Of a stretch of DNA of 46,600 nt, positions 32,785 through 42,766 are shown in pieces. Within the stretch, counting starts at the first letter, position 1. Every line of letters begins with the position of its first letter. The DNA comes from UBA1227 sp963629305 (GTDB lineage Bacteria > Bacillota > Clostridia > Oscillospirales > Acutalibacteraceae), in contig CAVGIJ010000011.1 in assembly GCA_963629305.1 (NCBI GenBank), forward strand, positions 1 to 46,600, in the 5' to 3' direction. Under the pieces are notes generated by a model. It saw nothing but the letters and a program-made list of their open reading frames with translations, did not search any database and was not told the origin of the DNA. The position numbers and the translations under genes were made by a program.

Positions 32785-33745
32785 TATTGAAAAGGCAAAG
32801 AAAATAATTGATAACAGGCGTTCCTCAGCCGAACGAGAGGCAGAAAACAGACGCGCAGAGCTTGAGCGTGTCTGCCCTGAGCTTCGCGAGATAAACATGA
32901 AAATTTCCGGAGCGGGACTTGCTGCCCTTAAAGCAATAGGAATGGGAGCAGACGCACAAAAGTATATTGCAAGGCTCGCTGATGAAAACCTCAGATTGCA
33001 GGAAGAACGTGCCGAAATCCTTAAGGGATTGGGACTTCCCGCCGATGTACTCGATGTTCATTATACATGTCCTGTCTGCGATGACAGCGGAATACATGAC
33101 GGACACTATTGTAACTGTATGAAATCGCTTGTAAAACAGATTCAGTTTGAAAACCTATGCAAGTGTGCTCCCGCAAAAGATTCAACCTTTGAGAATTTTT
33201 CTTTGGATTTCTACAAAGGCTTTGTTGACCGCGAAACGGGAGCGAACGCGTATGAGCGTATGAGCCAGATATATAATTATTGCCGAAATTGGGCTGATGA
33301 CTTTTCAAAAAAATCGCCGAGTATTCTCATGTACGGAAATACGGGACTCGGAAAAACTCACCTGTCGCTGGCAATTGCCAATGTCGCTGTTTTAAAGGGA
33401 TACAATGTACTTTATACATCGGCCGGCAATATTTTATCAAAACTTGAACGTGAGAAGTTCGGAAGGCTCAATGGAGATGAATCTCCTGAGGATATGGTTC
33501 TCTCGGCAGATTTGCTTATACTTGATGATTTGGGTTCCGAGTTTGTAACACAGTTTACCGTTGCGGCTGTGTATAACATAATCAATACACGAATTCTTGA
33601 GGGTCTCCCGACCATCATAAGCACAAATCTGCTTTATGATGAGATAGGTGACAAGTATAATCCGAGAGTATATTCAAGAATAATAGGCGATTACACAATG
33701 CTTGAGTTTATAGGGGCAGATGTCCGTCAGCTCAAGGCAGATTGA
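32774..33745 (+). CDS. DnaC/DnaI-type helicase loader ATPase
   Basis: This 323-residue AAA+ protein has a coiled N-terminal helix (1-90). A Cys cluster CPVC...CNC (Cys99, Cys102, Cys113, Cys115) that probably binds zinc, as in DnaI, comes next. Walker A GNTGLGKT (188-195), then Walker B LLILDDLGSE near residue 250 and the sensor segment TIISTNL follow. It should load the DnaB-family helicase onto DNA together with the DnaD-like protein encoded just upstream. The start is GTG 32774 with AGGAGG 5 bases upstream, overlapping the upstream gene. Confidence 0.92.
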   Translation: MDSNIEKAKKIIDNRRSSAEREAENRRAELERVCPELREINMKISGAGLAALKAIGMGADAQKYIARLADENLRLQEERAEILKGLGLPADVLDVHYTCPVCDDSGIHDGHYCNCMKSLVKQIQFENLCKCAPAKDSTFENFSLDFYKGFVDRETGANAYERMSQIYNYCRNWADDFSKKSPSILMYGNTGLGKTHLSLAIANVAVLKGYNVLYTSAGNILSKLEREKFGRLNGDESPEDMVLSADLLILDDLGSEFVTQFTVAAVYNIINTRILEGLPTIISTNLLYDEIGDKYNPRVYSRIIGDYTMLEFIGADVRQLKAD

Positions 33746-33789
33746 CGATAAAAAGTTTTTGAGGAAAATTCAAACAGGAGAAATTTACA

Positions 33790-35943
33790 GTGGATATTAT
33801 TGCAAGTATAACCGATGAGTTCAAACTTCAGAGATGGCAGGTTGAAAATACGGTGAAACTCATTGATGACGGGAATACCATTCCCTTTATCGCGCGTTAC
33901 AGAAAAGAGGCACACGGCACTCTTGATGACCAGACTTTGCGTGAGATTTCCGAAAGACTTTCGTACCTGAGAAATCTTGACAAAAGACGTGAAGAGATTT
34001 TGAATTCCGTAAACGAACAGGAAAAGCTGACCCCTGAGCTTGAAAAGGCTGTTATGGCTGCGGCAACTCTTGCCGAACTCGAGGACCTTTACAGGCCGTA
34101 CAAGCCAAAGAGAAAAACCCGTGCATCCGTTGCAAAGGAAAAAGGTCTTGAGCCGCTTGCAAAGAAGATATATGAACAAAAATCCGGTGTGGATCCGACG
34201 GAGCTTGCACCGGAATTTACAGATGAAGAAAAAGGTGTGGCTACTGTCGAGGATGCACTTAAGGGTGCCTCCGACATAATCGCGGAGGATATTTCCGACA
34301 ATGCCGACATACGCCGCAGACTCAGGAATCTTTTCTCGGTGCTCGGTGTCATAACATCAAAAGCAAAAGGTTCCGAGGACAGTGTTTACGCAAATTATTA
34401 TGATTTTTCGGAAAAAGTGGAAAAGCTTGCAGGGCACAAGATTCTTGCAATTGACCGCGGCGAAAAAGAGGGCTTTTTGAAAGTATCCGTTACACTTGAT
34501 CGACCAAAGGCAATTTCCGTTATAGAAAAGGTGACCATTAAAGGGAACGGTCCGTGTACAGAGTTCGTGCGTGCCGCAGGCGAGGACGCGTATGACAGAC
34601 TTATTTATCCGTCAGTTGAAAATGAGATACGCTCTATGTTGACGGAGAGAGCGGCGACTGCGGCAATAAAGGTTTTTGCCCAGAACCTGCGCCCGCTTCT
34701 TATGGCACCGCCGGTCAAAAACAAGACCTGCATAGGTCTTGACCCCGGCTACAGAACGGGCTGCAAGGTTGCGTGCGTCGACGGCACGGGTCGTGTACTT
34801 GATACCGGAGTCATATACGTAACACATGGCGACGCACAGCGCGAAAAGGCAAAAACTTTCATAAAGCAGCTTATTGCAAAACACGGTGTCGATATTATTT
34901 CAATAGGAAACGGCACGGCATCAAAAGAGACAGAGATATTTGCGGCTGAGCTTATAAAAGAAATACCGCAAAAAGTTTCTTATATGGTTGTAAGCGAGGC
35001 GGGTGCATCCGTGTATTCCGCGTCAAAACTTGCGGCGGATGAATTCCCTCAGTTTGATGTCTCGCTGCGCTCTGCCGTTTCAATTGCAAGACGTCTGCAA
35101 GACCCATTGGCCGAGCTTGTAAAGATTGAGCCGAAAGCCATAGGTGTCGGTCAGTATCAGCATGATATGCCGAAAAAAGAACTTGAAACAGCGCTTGACG
35201 GTGTTGTTGAGGATTGCGTAAACTCGGTAGGAGCTGACCTTAATACGGCTTCTCCGTCATTGCTTTCACATATAGCCGGAATAAACGGTACTATCGCGAA
35301 GAATATTGTTGTGTACCGTGAAGAAAACGGCGCATTTACAAGCAGAGCGGCTCTTAAAAAGGTGCCGAAGCTCGGGCCGAAGGCCTTTGAGCAGTGCGCC
35401 GGATTTTTACGTGTCGCAGAGAGCAAAAATGTGCTTGACAATACCGGCGTTCACCCGGAAAGTTATGACGCGGCAAAGATGCTCCTTACACTTTGCGGAT
35501 ATGATCTCAGTGACGTTAAAGCGGGAACTATAAGAGAACTTCATTCACGTATTGAGAAAATGGGATATGCTGACATTGCAAAAAGGCTTTCGATCGGTGA
35601 ACCTACGCTTCATGATATTGAAAATGAACTTCTTAAACCGGGTCGTGATCCGCGTGATGAGCTTCCGCCTCCGCTCCTTCGTTCCGATGTCATGGAGATG
35701 AAGGACTTAAAACCCGGAATGGAGCTTCGGGGAACGGTAAGAAACGTAATAGATTTCGGAGCATTTGTGGACATAGGCGTTCATCAGGACGGACTTGTAC
35801 ATATCTCACAGATAACCGACAAGTATATAAAACATCCCTCGGAAATTCTCTCCGTAGGAGATGTCGTGACAGTGCGCGTTTTGGATGTTGACATGAACAA
35901 AAAACGTATAAGCCTTACGATGAAAGGTGTAGGTCGGCAATAA
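33790..35943 (+). CDS. tex: Tex family S1 RNA-binding protein
   Basis: This 717-residue, full-length Tex has an N-terminal helical region with GNTIPFIARYRKEAHGTLD. The YqgF/RNase H-like domain follows (GLDPGYRTGCKVACVD near 315-330). HhH modules come next (VNTASPSLL-type LNTASPSLLSHIAGI, KKVPKLGPKAFEQCAGFLR), then a C-terminal S1 domain (ELRGTVRNVIDFGAFVDIGV, about 640-712). Tex binds nucleic acid and affects transcription in several bacteria, but its exact job is unsettled. The start is GTG 33790 with AGGAGA upstream. It lies 44 bases after the helicase-loader gene. Confidence 0.96.
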   Translation: MDIIASITDEFKLQRWQVENTVKLIDDGNTIPFIARYRKEAHGTLDDQTLREISERLSYLRNLDKRREEILNSVNEQEKLTPELEKAVMAAATLAELEDLYRPYKPKRKTRASVAKEKGLEPLAKKIYEQKSGVDPTELAPEFTDEEKGVATVEDALKGASDIIAEDISDNADIRRRLRNLFSVLGVITSKAKGSEDSVYANYYDFSEKVEKLAGHKILAIDRGEKEGFLKVSVTLDRPKAISVIEKVTIKGNGPCTEFVRAAGEDAYDRLIYPSVENEIRSMLTERAATAAIKVFAQNLRPLLMAPPVKNKTCIGLDPGYRTGCKVACVDGTGRVLDTGVIYVTHGDAQREKAKTFIKQLIAKHGVDIISIGNGTASKETEIFAAELIKEIPQKVSYMVVSEAGASVYSASKLAADEFPQFDVSLRSAVSIARRLQDPLAELVKIEPKAIGVGQYQHDMPKKELETALDGVVEDCVNSVGADLNTASPSLLSHIAGINGTIAKNIVVYREENGAFTSRAALKKVPKLGPKAFEQCAGFLRVAESKNVLDNTGVHPESYDAAKMLLTLCGYDLSDVKAGTIRELHSRIEKMGYADIAKRLSIGEPTLHDIENELLKPGRDPRDELPPPLLRSDVMEMKDLKPGMELRGTVRNVIDFGAFVDIGVHQDGLVHISQITDKYIKHPSEILSVGDVVTVRVLDVDMNKKRISLTMKGVGRQ

Positions 35944-35977
35944 AGCTGAATTACAGTATGTGAAAAGAGGCTCTTCT

Positions 35978-36883
35978 ATGAAATTTGAAGTAAAAGATCT
36001 CGTAAAATCATTTGGAGAAAAACAAGTGCTTAAAGGAGTTTCATTTTCTGTTGAAAGTGGGGCCGCGCTCGGCCTGCTCGGCCGTAACGGTGCGGGCAAA
36101 ACAACCACTATTCGCATAATTATGGGACTTTTCGCACCGGACTCCGGCGAGGTGCTCCTTGACGGAAAACCTTTTGACATACGAAAGGCAAATGTCGGCT
36201 ATATGCCGGAGGAGCGCGGCCTCTATCCGAAAAAACGTGTCCTTGAGCAGTTGATCTACTTTGCCGAGCTTCGCGGACTTGACAAAAAAACTGCCGTAAA
36301 AAACGCGGACAGTCTTCTCTCGCGTCTTGAAATGACAGAGTATAAAAATGCAAAGTTAATGACTCTTTCAAAGGGTAATCAGCAAAAGATACAGCTCATA
36401 GCAACGCTTATCTGTGACCCGGATATTGTAATTCTCGATGAGCCGTTCTCGGGCCTTGATCCTGTAAATGCAAAACTTTTAAAAGATGTTGTGCGTGAGC
36501 TTATTGAAAACGGGAAAATAGTCATCTTTTCCAGTCACCAGATGAACTATATTGAAGAGTTCTGCGACGATATCGTTATTTTAAATAATGGCTCGGTTGC
36601 CGTTTCGGGCTCTATAAAAGAAATAAAACACGGGTATACGCACGGAAAAATCGTAATTGAGTCGGATGATTTTGCCGACCTTTCAAAGCTGCTTGAAAGG
36701 TCTGAGAGCGTGAAAGAGATTGTGACTGACAAGTCCGGTCTTGTTATCACACTTGATGAGAGCGCAGATATGGCAGGGCTTTTGAAAATTATCAGTCAAT
36801 CAAAAGCAAAAGTGAAAAGTGTATCCGAGTATGAGCCGAGCCTTTCTGAAATTTTTGTTGAGTATACGGAGGCAGAATCATGA
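35978..36883 (+). CDS. ABC transporter ATP-binding protein, NatA-like
   Basis: This 301-residue ATPase has Walker A GRNGAGKTT (35-43), the variant signature LSKGNQQK and Walker B VILDEPFSGLDP, as in NatA-type exporters. A C-terminal extension of about 80 residues is typical of the subfamily. It pairs with the membrane subunit whose ATG overlaps its stop (ATGA). NatAB exports sodium in Bacillus; here sodium or drug export is inferred. ATG 35978 with AAGAGG upstream is preferred over GTG 35960. Confidence 0.92.
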   Translation: MKFEVKDLVKSFGEKQVLKGVSFSVESGAALGLLGRNGAGKTTTIRIIMGLFAPDSGEVLLDGKPFDIRKANVGYMPEERGLYPKKRVLEQLIYFAELRGLDKKTAVKNADSLLSRLEMTEYKNAKLMTLSKGNQQKIQLIATLICDPDIVILDEPFSGLDPVNAKLLKDVVRELIENGKIVIFSSHQMNYIEEFCDDIVILNNGSVAVSGSIKEIKHGYTHGKIVIESDDFADLSKLLERSESVKEIVTDKSGLVITLDESADMAGLLKIISQSKAKVKSVSEYEPSLSEIFVEYTEAES

Positions 36884-38238
36884 GACAATTTTTCTCCGTT
36901 TTTAAATTTGAATTTTTAACACACCTGAAAAATAAAATTTCTATTATTGTAACCATAGGACTTGTAATTGCGATTGCCATTACATTGTCCTACCCAAAGC
37001 TTGAAAAAGTTATTTCAAGCAGCACCCAAAAAGACGGGCAGGGTGAAAAGAATCTTACACAAATCGCCCTTTACAATGCAAGCGACATTGACAGCCAAAT
37101 CCTTATGTCATCATTCGGAGCGGCTTTTACCGAAGACGGAGGATACGCCCTTACCTTTCTTGTTGACGAGGATGATGACAGCGCATACAACACGGCATCC
37201 TCGGCCCTTGAAACGTTGACTCACAGCGGCAACAAGACGGGACTTAAAAAGATATGCAGAATTGACCGTGAAAAACTTAAAGACAGCGTCGAGAACGGCC
37301 AATATGATTCTCTTATAGAGATAACCGGACCGCGAAGCTTCAATTACATCTCGGAGACTGTCGGACTTTATGACAAAGAATCAAATGTCGCATCGCAGGT
37401 GCTTTTGACTATCGACAGATTCTCTGTATTATCCGTAAAGGGGATGAGTGAGGCGGAAATCACGCAGCTTCTCTCCTCGGATGTTGATGTGGAGACAATA
37501 GTTACGGGCAAAGATCAGACGCAGAGCTTTATGTATACATATGCCATAATAATGGTTCTTTATATGGTGCTTATTCTCTACGGACAATTTGTTGCATCAA
37601 GCGTTGCAAGCGAAAAAAGTTCGAGGGCAATGGAGGTGCTTATCACCTCGGCAAAGCCTACAAATCTTATGTTCGGAAAAATTCTCGGAACAGGGTTTGC
37701 GGGGCTGCTCCAACTTGTAATTGTTTTTGCCGCAACAATTGGTTTTTATAAGCTCAATGAGGGCGAAATAACAAATGACATGATAGTTTCACTTTTCGGA
37801 ATGCCGGTATCTGCGGCACTTTATGCGCTTCTTTTCTTTGTGCTTGGTTACTTCATATATGCCTTCATGTTTGGCGCAGCCGGTTCTCTCGCGAGCAGGT
37901 CCGAGGATCTCGGCGCACTCACCATGCCGGTAAATATAATCTTCATTGCCGCGTTTATGGTAGCAATATTCGGAATGACCGGAAACGGTGTTAATGAAAC
38001 ATACTTTGTTGTATGCTCGTTCCTTCCGACATTCGCGCCGCTCGTCATGCTTGTACGCATATGTATGGGAACTGTCACGTCGTGGGAAGTAATTCTCTCT
38101 GTAGCCATACAGATTCTCACGATAACGGGACTCGGCATACTTTGCGCAAAGATATACAGAGCCGGTGTTCTCTTTTATGGCAACACCCCAAAACCGAAGG
38201 ACCTTTTAAAGATAATTAAAACTTCATCTGTAAAATAA
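36880..38238 (+). CDS. ABC-2 type permease, NatB-like
   Basis: This 452-residue membrane subunit has one N-terminal membrane helix (about 20-40), then an extracytoplasmic region of about 180 residues. Five or six more helices follow after residue 215, the usual NatB/ABC-2 layout. SSVASEKSSRAMEVLITSAK is the typical cytoplasmic segment. It is translationally coupled to the NatA-like ATPase. The substrate is unknown. Confidence 0.9.
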   Translation: MRQFFSVFKFEFLTHLKNKISIIVTIGLVIAIAITLSYPKLEKVISSSTQKDGQGEKNLTQIALYNASDIDSQILMSSFGAAFTEDGGYALTFLVDEDDDSAYNTASSALETLTHSGNKTGLKKICRIDREKLKDSVENGQYDSLIEITGPRSFNYISETVGLYDKESNVASQVLLTIDRFSVLSVKGMSEAEITQLLSSDVDVETIVTGKDQTQSFMYTYAIIMVLYMVLILYGQFVASSVASEKSSRAMEVLITSAKPTNLMFGKILGTGFAGLLQLVIVFAATIGFYKLNEGEITNDMIVSLFGMPVSAALYALLFFVLGYFIYAFMFGAAGSLASRSEDLGALTMPVNIIFIAAFMVAIFGMTGNGVNETYFVVCSFLPTFAPLVMLVRICMGTVTSWEVILSVAIQILTITGLGILCAKIYRAGVLFYGNTPKPKDLLKIIKTSSVK

Positions 38239-38290
38239 AATCCAAATTTTAAACATAAACTTTCAACTATTATAACCGGAGGCAAAGAAA

Positions 38291-38767
38291 ATGTCCGAAA
38301 TGAAAAGAATAGCAAGCTTCTCAATTGACCACGACAAACTTCAAAAGGGCATATATGTGTCGCGTGTGGACGGCGATGTAATCACTTATGACATTCGTAT
38401 GAAGCGCCCTAACATGGGCGATTACTTGTCAAACGGAGCACTTCACACGTTCGAGCATCTGTTTGCAACATATGCAAGGAACGGTGAATTTGCCGGCTCC
38501 GTTATATACATCGGCCCAATGGGCTGCCGCACAGGCTTTTACATGCTGCTTCGCGACGACGTTTCAAAACAGGATGTTTTGAAACTTGTCCGGGAGTCTT
38601 TCGCCTTTATAGAATCCTTTGAGGGCGAAATCCCCGGCGCAAAGCGCAAAGAGTGCGGCAACTACCGCGAGCATGACCTTCTCGGCGCAAAAGTTTGCGC
38701 CTCCGACATGCTCACCGTCCTCAAGGACTGGACCCCCGAAAAAATGGACTACGACTACGAAGGTTAA
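38291..38767 (+). CDS. luxS: S-ribosylhomocysteine lyase LuxS
   Basis: LuxS splits S-ribosylhomocysteine into homocysteine and DPD, the precursor of autoinducer-2. The 158-residue protein has metal ligands His52 and His56 in HTFEH with catalytic Glu55, GPMGCRTGFY with catalytic Cys79, and ECGNYREHDL with metal ligand Cys122. All key residues are present. It lies 52 bases after the NatB-like gene and ends at a strong terminator. The start follows CGGAGGCAA. Confidence 0.97.
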   Translation: MSEMKRIASFSIDHDKLQKGIYVSRVDGDVITYDIRMKRPNMGDYLSNGALHTFEHLFATYARNGEFAGSVIYIGPMGCRTGFYMLLRDDVSKQDVLKLVRESFAFIESFEGEIPGAKRKECGNYREHDLLGAKVCASDMLTVLKDWTPEKMDYDYEG

Positions 38768-38771
38768 CAGT

Positions 38772-38812
38772 AAAAAAGAAGGAAAAGCATAGCGCTTTTC
38801 CTTCTTTTTTTA
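38772..38812. terminator. Bidirectional intrinsic terminator after luxS
   Basis: A perfect 17-bp stem (38772-38788 with 38794-38810) has a 5-base loop. A-runs at the left and T-runs at the right make it work on both strands, between luxS (+) and the MATE gene (-). Confidence 0.92.
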
Positions 38813-38837
38813 TACCAAGTATGAATTTGTTTTCAAC

Positions 38838-40202
38838 TCAATTTTCCACAAATTTTTCCGGCTTTTCAGCGATGTAATGGTAACGCTTTTTATAGATTTC
38901 AAAGCATGAAAAGGAAACAAATACACCCAGAGTTTCAGCCACTACAACTGAAAGCCATATGCCGTCTATGCCGAGGAAAATCGGGAGAATAAACAGAGGA
39001 ATAACCTGGAAAACAAGTGTGCGCATGAATGAAATGAATGCGGACACGCCGCCGTTTCCGAGTGCTGTAAAGAATGATGATGAGTATATATTGAATCCGT
39101 TGAGCAGGAACGAGAGACTGAAAAGTCTGAAGCCGTGAGCGGTCATTTTCAGAAGCTCGGGATCTTTTGAAACAAAGATTGCCGATAGAGGTGTTGCCAA
39201 AAGTTCGGCGAGAACGGTCATGACAAGACCTAAAATACCGATGATGTGTATGCTCTTTTTAAAAACATTTTGTAATTCCGGGTGATTTTCCGCGCCATAG
39301 TTGAAACCGACAATCGGTGCGCTTCCCACAGCAAACCCGAGAAACGACGCGGCAAATATAAAGTTTACATACATGATGATACCGTATGCATTGATGCCGT
39401 CTTCGCCTGCGATTTCCATGAGCTTGTAGTTGTAAAGAATACTTACAAGAGACATGGAGATGTTAGACATAAGTTCAGAAGCGCCGTTTGCGCATACTCT
39501 TATGAGAATCCCAAACTCAGGCTTTGACGGCTTTAAAAATAATGTGCTGCCGTTCCTCTTGCTTAGAAAATAAAAGAGGGGAACAATACCGCCTATTATT
39601 TGGCTGAGTGCTGTTCCGAGCGCCGCACCGAGTATGCCCCACTTGAATCCGGCGATGAAAACGGCGTCAAGAATTATATTTCCCACACCGGCGGCAACAG
39701 TTACATAAAGGCCGTATCTCGGCTTTTCCGCGGTTGAAAAAAACACTTGAAAGACATTTTGCAGCATGAATGCAGGCAGACACGGGAAAAGAACTCTTAC
39801 ATATGTCAGGCAGTAAGGAAGCATCTCCTTTGATGATCCGAGGAGCAGACAAATTTTCTCTGCGAAAATCATTGCAAGTATGGCGATAATTGTACCTACA
39901 ATTATAGTGAATTCCACGACCATGGAAAAATATCTTACGGCACGTGGCTTGTCACCTTCGCCCATTGCTTTTGAAACGACTGCATTGCCGCCCGTGCCGG
40001 CCATGAAGCCAAAGGCCGAAAGGAGCATGATAAAGGGCCATGTGAGGTTTATAGCGGCAAACGGAGTTTCACCTGCAATATTTGAAACGAAAACACCGTC
40101 AACAATTCCGTAGACGGATGTAAAAATCATCATTATGATGGACGGATAAACAAATTTCATGAGCCGTCCGTATGTAAAGTGATCCGACAATTGGATTTTC
40201 AT
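38838..40202 (-). CDS. MATE family efflux transporter (MepA-like)
   Basis: This 454-residue membrane protein has about twelve helices and two MatE repeats. MATE-type blocks include VYPSIIMMIFTSVYGIVDGV, GTGGNAVVSKAMGEGD, GAALGTALSQIIGG and GFNYGAENHPEL. The sequence resembles the MepA branch of multidrug exporters; the substrate is inferred. It is transcribed alone on the minus strand, ending at the luxS bidirectional terminator and divergent from asnS. It is not a close copy of the plus-strand MATE at 18-19.3 kb. Confidence 0.93.
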   Translation of the reverse strand: MKIQLSDHFTYGRLMKFVYPSIIMMIFTSVYGIVDGVFVSNIAGETPFAAINLTWPFIMLLSAFGFMAGTGGNAVVSKAMGEGDKPRAVRYFSMVVEFTIIVGTIIAILAMIFAEKICLLLGSSKEMLPYCLTYVRVLFPCLPAFMLQNVFQVFFSTAEKPRYGLYVTVAAGVGNIILDAVFIAGFKWGILGAALGTALSQIIGGIVPLFYFLSKRNGSTLFLKPSKPEFGILIRVCANGASELMSNISMSLVSILYNYKLMEIAGEDGINAYGIIMYVNFIFAASFLGFAVGSAPIVGFNYGAENHPELQNVFKKSIHIIGILGLVMTVLAELLATPLSAIFVSKDPELLKMTAHGFRLFSLSFLLNGFNIYSSSFFTALGNGGVSAFISFMRTLVFQVIPLFILPIFLGIDGIWLSVVVAETLGVFVSFSCFEIYKKRYHYIAEKPEKFVEN

Positions 40203-40315
40203 AAATTCCGAAGTCTCCCGAAAAAAATTTCCACATCAAAGGGTCGTGCCTGCTACTCTAACACACAAAAAAAAATAAATCAACAGTGACATATCTTTTG
40301 TAACCTATTATTTGT

Positions 40316-40343
40316 TTGATTTTTAAGTGTTTTGTGGTAATAT
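40316..40343 (+). promoter_or_regulatory. Promoter of asnS
   Basis: TTGATT (40316-40321) and TAATAT (40338-40343) have a 16-base spacer and a TGG extended -10 element. The leader to asnS is about 28 bases, too short for a T-box, and none is seen. Confidence 0.7.
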
Positions 40344-40377
40344 ATACACCGTAAAACGCACGAATTGAGGTAGTAGT

Positions 40378-41766
40378 ATGAAACACATTGATATTAAGGA
40401 CATAATGACCGACAAGGAGTATGTCGGCAAGGAAGTTGTAGTGTGCGGTTGGATCCGTACATCGCGTGATTCCAAGAATATGGCGTTCATGGAGCTCAAT
40501 GACGGAACAACTTTAAAGCATATTCAACTTGTAATTGATAAATCGACTTTCAGCAAGGCCGATTCGCTTTCCGACTTTATGAAGCTCGGATCTGCTCTCA
40601 AGGTTACGGGTACGGTTGTACCGTCAGCTGTTGCAAAGGACGGTGGAGTTGAAATCAATGTAACCGATCTTGTTTTGCTCGGCGATTGTCCTCTTGAGTA
40701 CCCTCTTCAGAAGAAGCGTCATACTCTTGACTATCTTCGCACCATGCCTCATCTTCGTCTGCGTACCAATACATTTAATGCGGTTTTCCGCGTACGTTCT
40801 GTTCTTGCAACTGCAATTCATCAATATTTCCAGGATAGAGGCTATGTATATGTAAATACTCCTCTTATTACCGGAAGTGACTGCGAAGGTGCCGGCGAGA
40901 TGTTCAAGGTAACCACTATAGGTTATTCGGATAAGTACAAGAGTGCCGAAGAATACTATGCAAATGACTTTTTCGGACAGTCAGCCGGACTTTCCGTATC
41001 GGGTCAGCTTGAGGGTGAAGTTGCCGCTATGGCGTTTGGAAAGATCTACACATTCGGACCGAGCTTTAGAGCTGAAAATTCAAACACCCCTCGCCACGTT
41101 GCCGAGTTCTGGCATGTTGAACCTGAGGTTGCATTTGCGGAACTTCCCGACATCATCGAGATTGCCGAGGACATGATAAAGCATATTGTAAAGACTGTTA
41201 TGGAAAAATGCCCGGATGAGCTCGCCTTCTTTGAACAGCATTTTGAAAAGGGACTTTCAGAGAAGCTTAAGAGTGTTGTTGAAAATGAGTTTGAAATCTT
41301 GGAGTATACAAAGGCTATTGAGATTCTCAAAAAAGCGGATGTTGAGTTTAAGTACCCTGTCGAGTGGGGCTGTGACCTTCAAACCGAGCATGAGAGATAC
41401 ATCACCGAGCAGGTATTCAAAAAGCCTGTGTTTGTAATAAACTATCCGAAGGATATCAAGTCATTCTACATGAAACAAAATCCCGACGGAAAGACAGTTG
41501 CCGCAACCGACCTTCTTGTACCGGGTGTCGGAGAGATTATAGGGTGCTCGGAGCGTGAGTCGGATCTCGACAAGCTTCTCGATGCAATGACCAAACGCGG
41601 CATGAACATGGATGACTATCACGACTATCTTGACCTTCGTCGTTTCGGTTCGGTTCCGCACAGCGGATTCGGACTCGGATTCGAAAGAATACTCATGTAT
41701 GTTACGGGTATCTCAAATATCAGAGATGTTATTCTTTATCCGAGAACAGTAGGCACGATCAGATAG
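40378..41766 (+). CDS. asnS: Asparagine--tRNA ligase
   Basis: This 462-residue class II aminoacyl-tRNA synthetase has an N-terminal OB-fold anticodon-binding domain (about 18-105: VVVCGWIRTSRDSKNMAFME). The class II core follows, with FQDRGYVYVNTPLITGSDCEGAGEMF-type motif 1/2 sequence, VSGQLEGE, TFGPSFRAENSNT (motif 2) and GFGLGFERILMYV (motif 3). The SNTPRH and AEFWH pattern distinguishes AsnRS from AspRS. It charges tRNA-Asn. GAGGTAG precedes ATG 40378. Confidence 0.97.
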   Translation: MKHIDIKDIMTDKEYVGKEVVVCGWIRTSRDSKNMAFMELNDGTTLKHIQLVIDKSTFSKADSLSDFMKLGSALKVTGTVVPSAVAKDGGVEINVTDLVLLGDCPLEYPLQKKRHTLDYLRTMPHLRLRTNTFNAVFRVRSVLATAIHQYFQDRGYVYVNTPLITGSDCEGAGEMFKVTTIGYSDKYKSAEEYYANDFFGQSAGLSVSGQLEGEVAAMAFGKIYTFGPSFRAENSNTPRHVAEFWHVEPEVAFAELPDIIEIAEDMIKHIVKTVMEKCPDELAFFEQHFEKGLSEKLKSVVENEFEILEYTKAIEILKKADVEFKYPVEWGCDLQTEHERYITEQVFKKPVFVINYPKDIKSFYMKQNPDGKTVAATDLLVPGVGEIIGCSERESDLDKLLDAMTKRGMNMDDYHDYLDLRRFGSVPHSGFGLGFERILMYVTGISNIRDVILYPRTVGTIR

Positions 41767-41803
41767 AAAATTGCGTTAATGCGCACCGGAAAGGATTTTA
41801 TTT

Positions 41804-42688
41804 ATGGCTTTTTGTATCATTACAGATTCCGCATCAGATGTCCCGAAAACCGTCATTGATGAATACGGTTTATATGTTATGCCGACTCCCGTTACGGTTG
41901 ACGGTGAAGATCTCCGTGATGGTGTGACCATTTTTCCGAATGACTTTTACAAGCTTCAGGCAGAGGGCACACACGAAATCAAGACATACCATATAAGTCA
42001 GCTTATGTTTGAAGAACACTTCACCAAATTTGCAGAGCGCGGAGATGAGGTTCTTTACATCTGCTTTTCTACAGGTATTGCCGGAACATTTCAGGCTGCA
42101 ACGCTTGCGAAAGAAGAAGTGCTTGAGAGATTCCCGGATTTCAAAATAACAATTATAGACTCAAAGTGCGCGTCTATAGGTTACGGTCTTGTAGTCGAAA
42201 GACTTCTTCGTATGCAGAAAAACGGTGCTCCGAAGGAACTTATAATCGAAGCCGCAAACTTTTTCTGTGAGCACATGGTTCACGCGGTTACTGTACAAAC
42301 CCTCGAATACCTTTATGCGGGCGGACGCGTAAGCAGAGCATCATTTGTGGTGGGCGGAGTTTTGGATATCAAGCCGATCATTATGACAGATGAAAACGGC
42401 TCTCTTAAGGCGTGCGAAAAGGTTCGCGGGTGGAAAAAGGCTCAGAACAGAATTCTTGATATTGTCAGAGAACGCGGCGATAACATAAAGAATCAGGTTG
42501 TCGGAGTATGCTATGGAACGGAAAGGGATGCTGCTGACTACGTCGAGTCGGAACTTCGTTCCATGAAAGTCAAGGGTATTGTAGAGACACAAGTGGGCTG
42601 CGCAATAGGAGCGCATACGGGCCCGGGAATTGTGGCTATTGTATTTCTTGACAAAACAAATCCTAAATATGACGAGTTTTTGAAGTAA
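41804..42688 (+). CDS. DegV family fatty-acid-binding protein
   Basis: This 294-residue DegV-fold protein has the N-terminal TDSASDVP (7-14), FSTGIAGTFQAA and the C-terminal GCAIGAHTGPGIVAIVFL, all characteristic of the family. DegV/FakB proteins bind a fatty acid; those with a FakA partner present it for phosphorylation. No fakA is in the window, so the role is inferred from fold only. It lies 37 bases after asnS and is probably co-transcribed. Confidence 0.94.
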   Translation: MAFCIITDSASDVPKTVIDEYGLYVMPTPVTVDGEDLRDGVTIFPNDFYKLQAEGTHEIKTYHISQLMFEEHFTKFAERGDEVLYICFSTGIAGTFQAATLAKEEVLERFPDFKITIIDSKCASIGYGLVVERLLRMQKNGAPKELIIEAANFFCEHMVHAVTVQTLEYLYAGGRVSRASFVVGGVLDIKPIIMTDENGSLKACEKVRGWKKAQNRILDIVRERGDNIKNQVVGVCYGTERDAADYVESELRSMKVKGIVETQVGCAIGAHTGPGIVAIVFLDKTNPKYDEFLK

Positions 42689-42721
42689 TTCACAAAATTT
42701 TAATAAATAGTGTTTGCAGCA

Positions 42722-42766
42722 TTGATTTTATCGTGCTGTTTTGTTAGTATGTTTTAAGAACATACT
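42722..42766 (+). promoter_or_regulatory. Promoter of the FN3-like lipoprotein gene with overlapping dyad
   Basis: TTGATT (42722-42727) and TAGTAT (42745-42750) have a 17-base spacer and a TGT extended -10 element. A perfect 8-bp inverted repeat, AGTATGTT (42746-42753) and AACATACT (42759-42766), overlaps the -10 and the predicted start site. That position fits an operator where a bound repressor would block RNA polymerase. The regulator is unknown. Confidence 0.6.

Noticed and set aside
40203..40377. T-box riboswitch upstream of asnS
   Set aside because: The leader after the predicted promoter is only about 28 bases, with no T-box consensus and no terminator hairpin.
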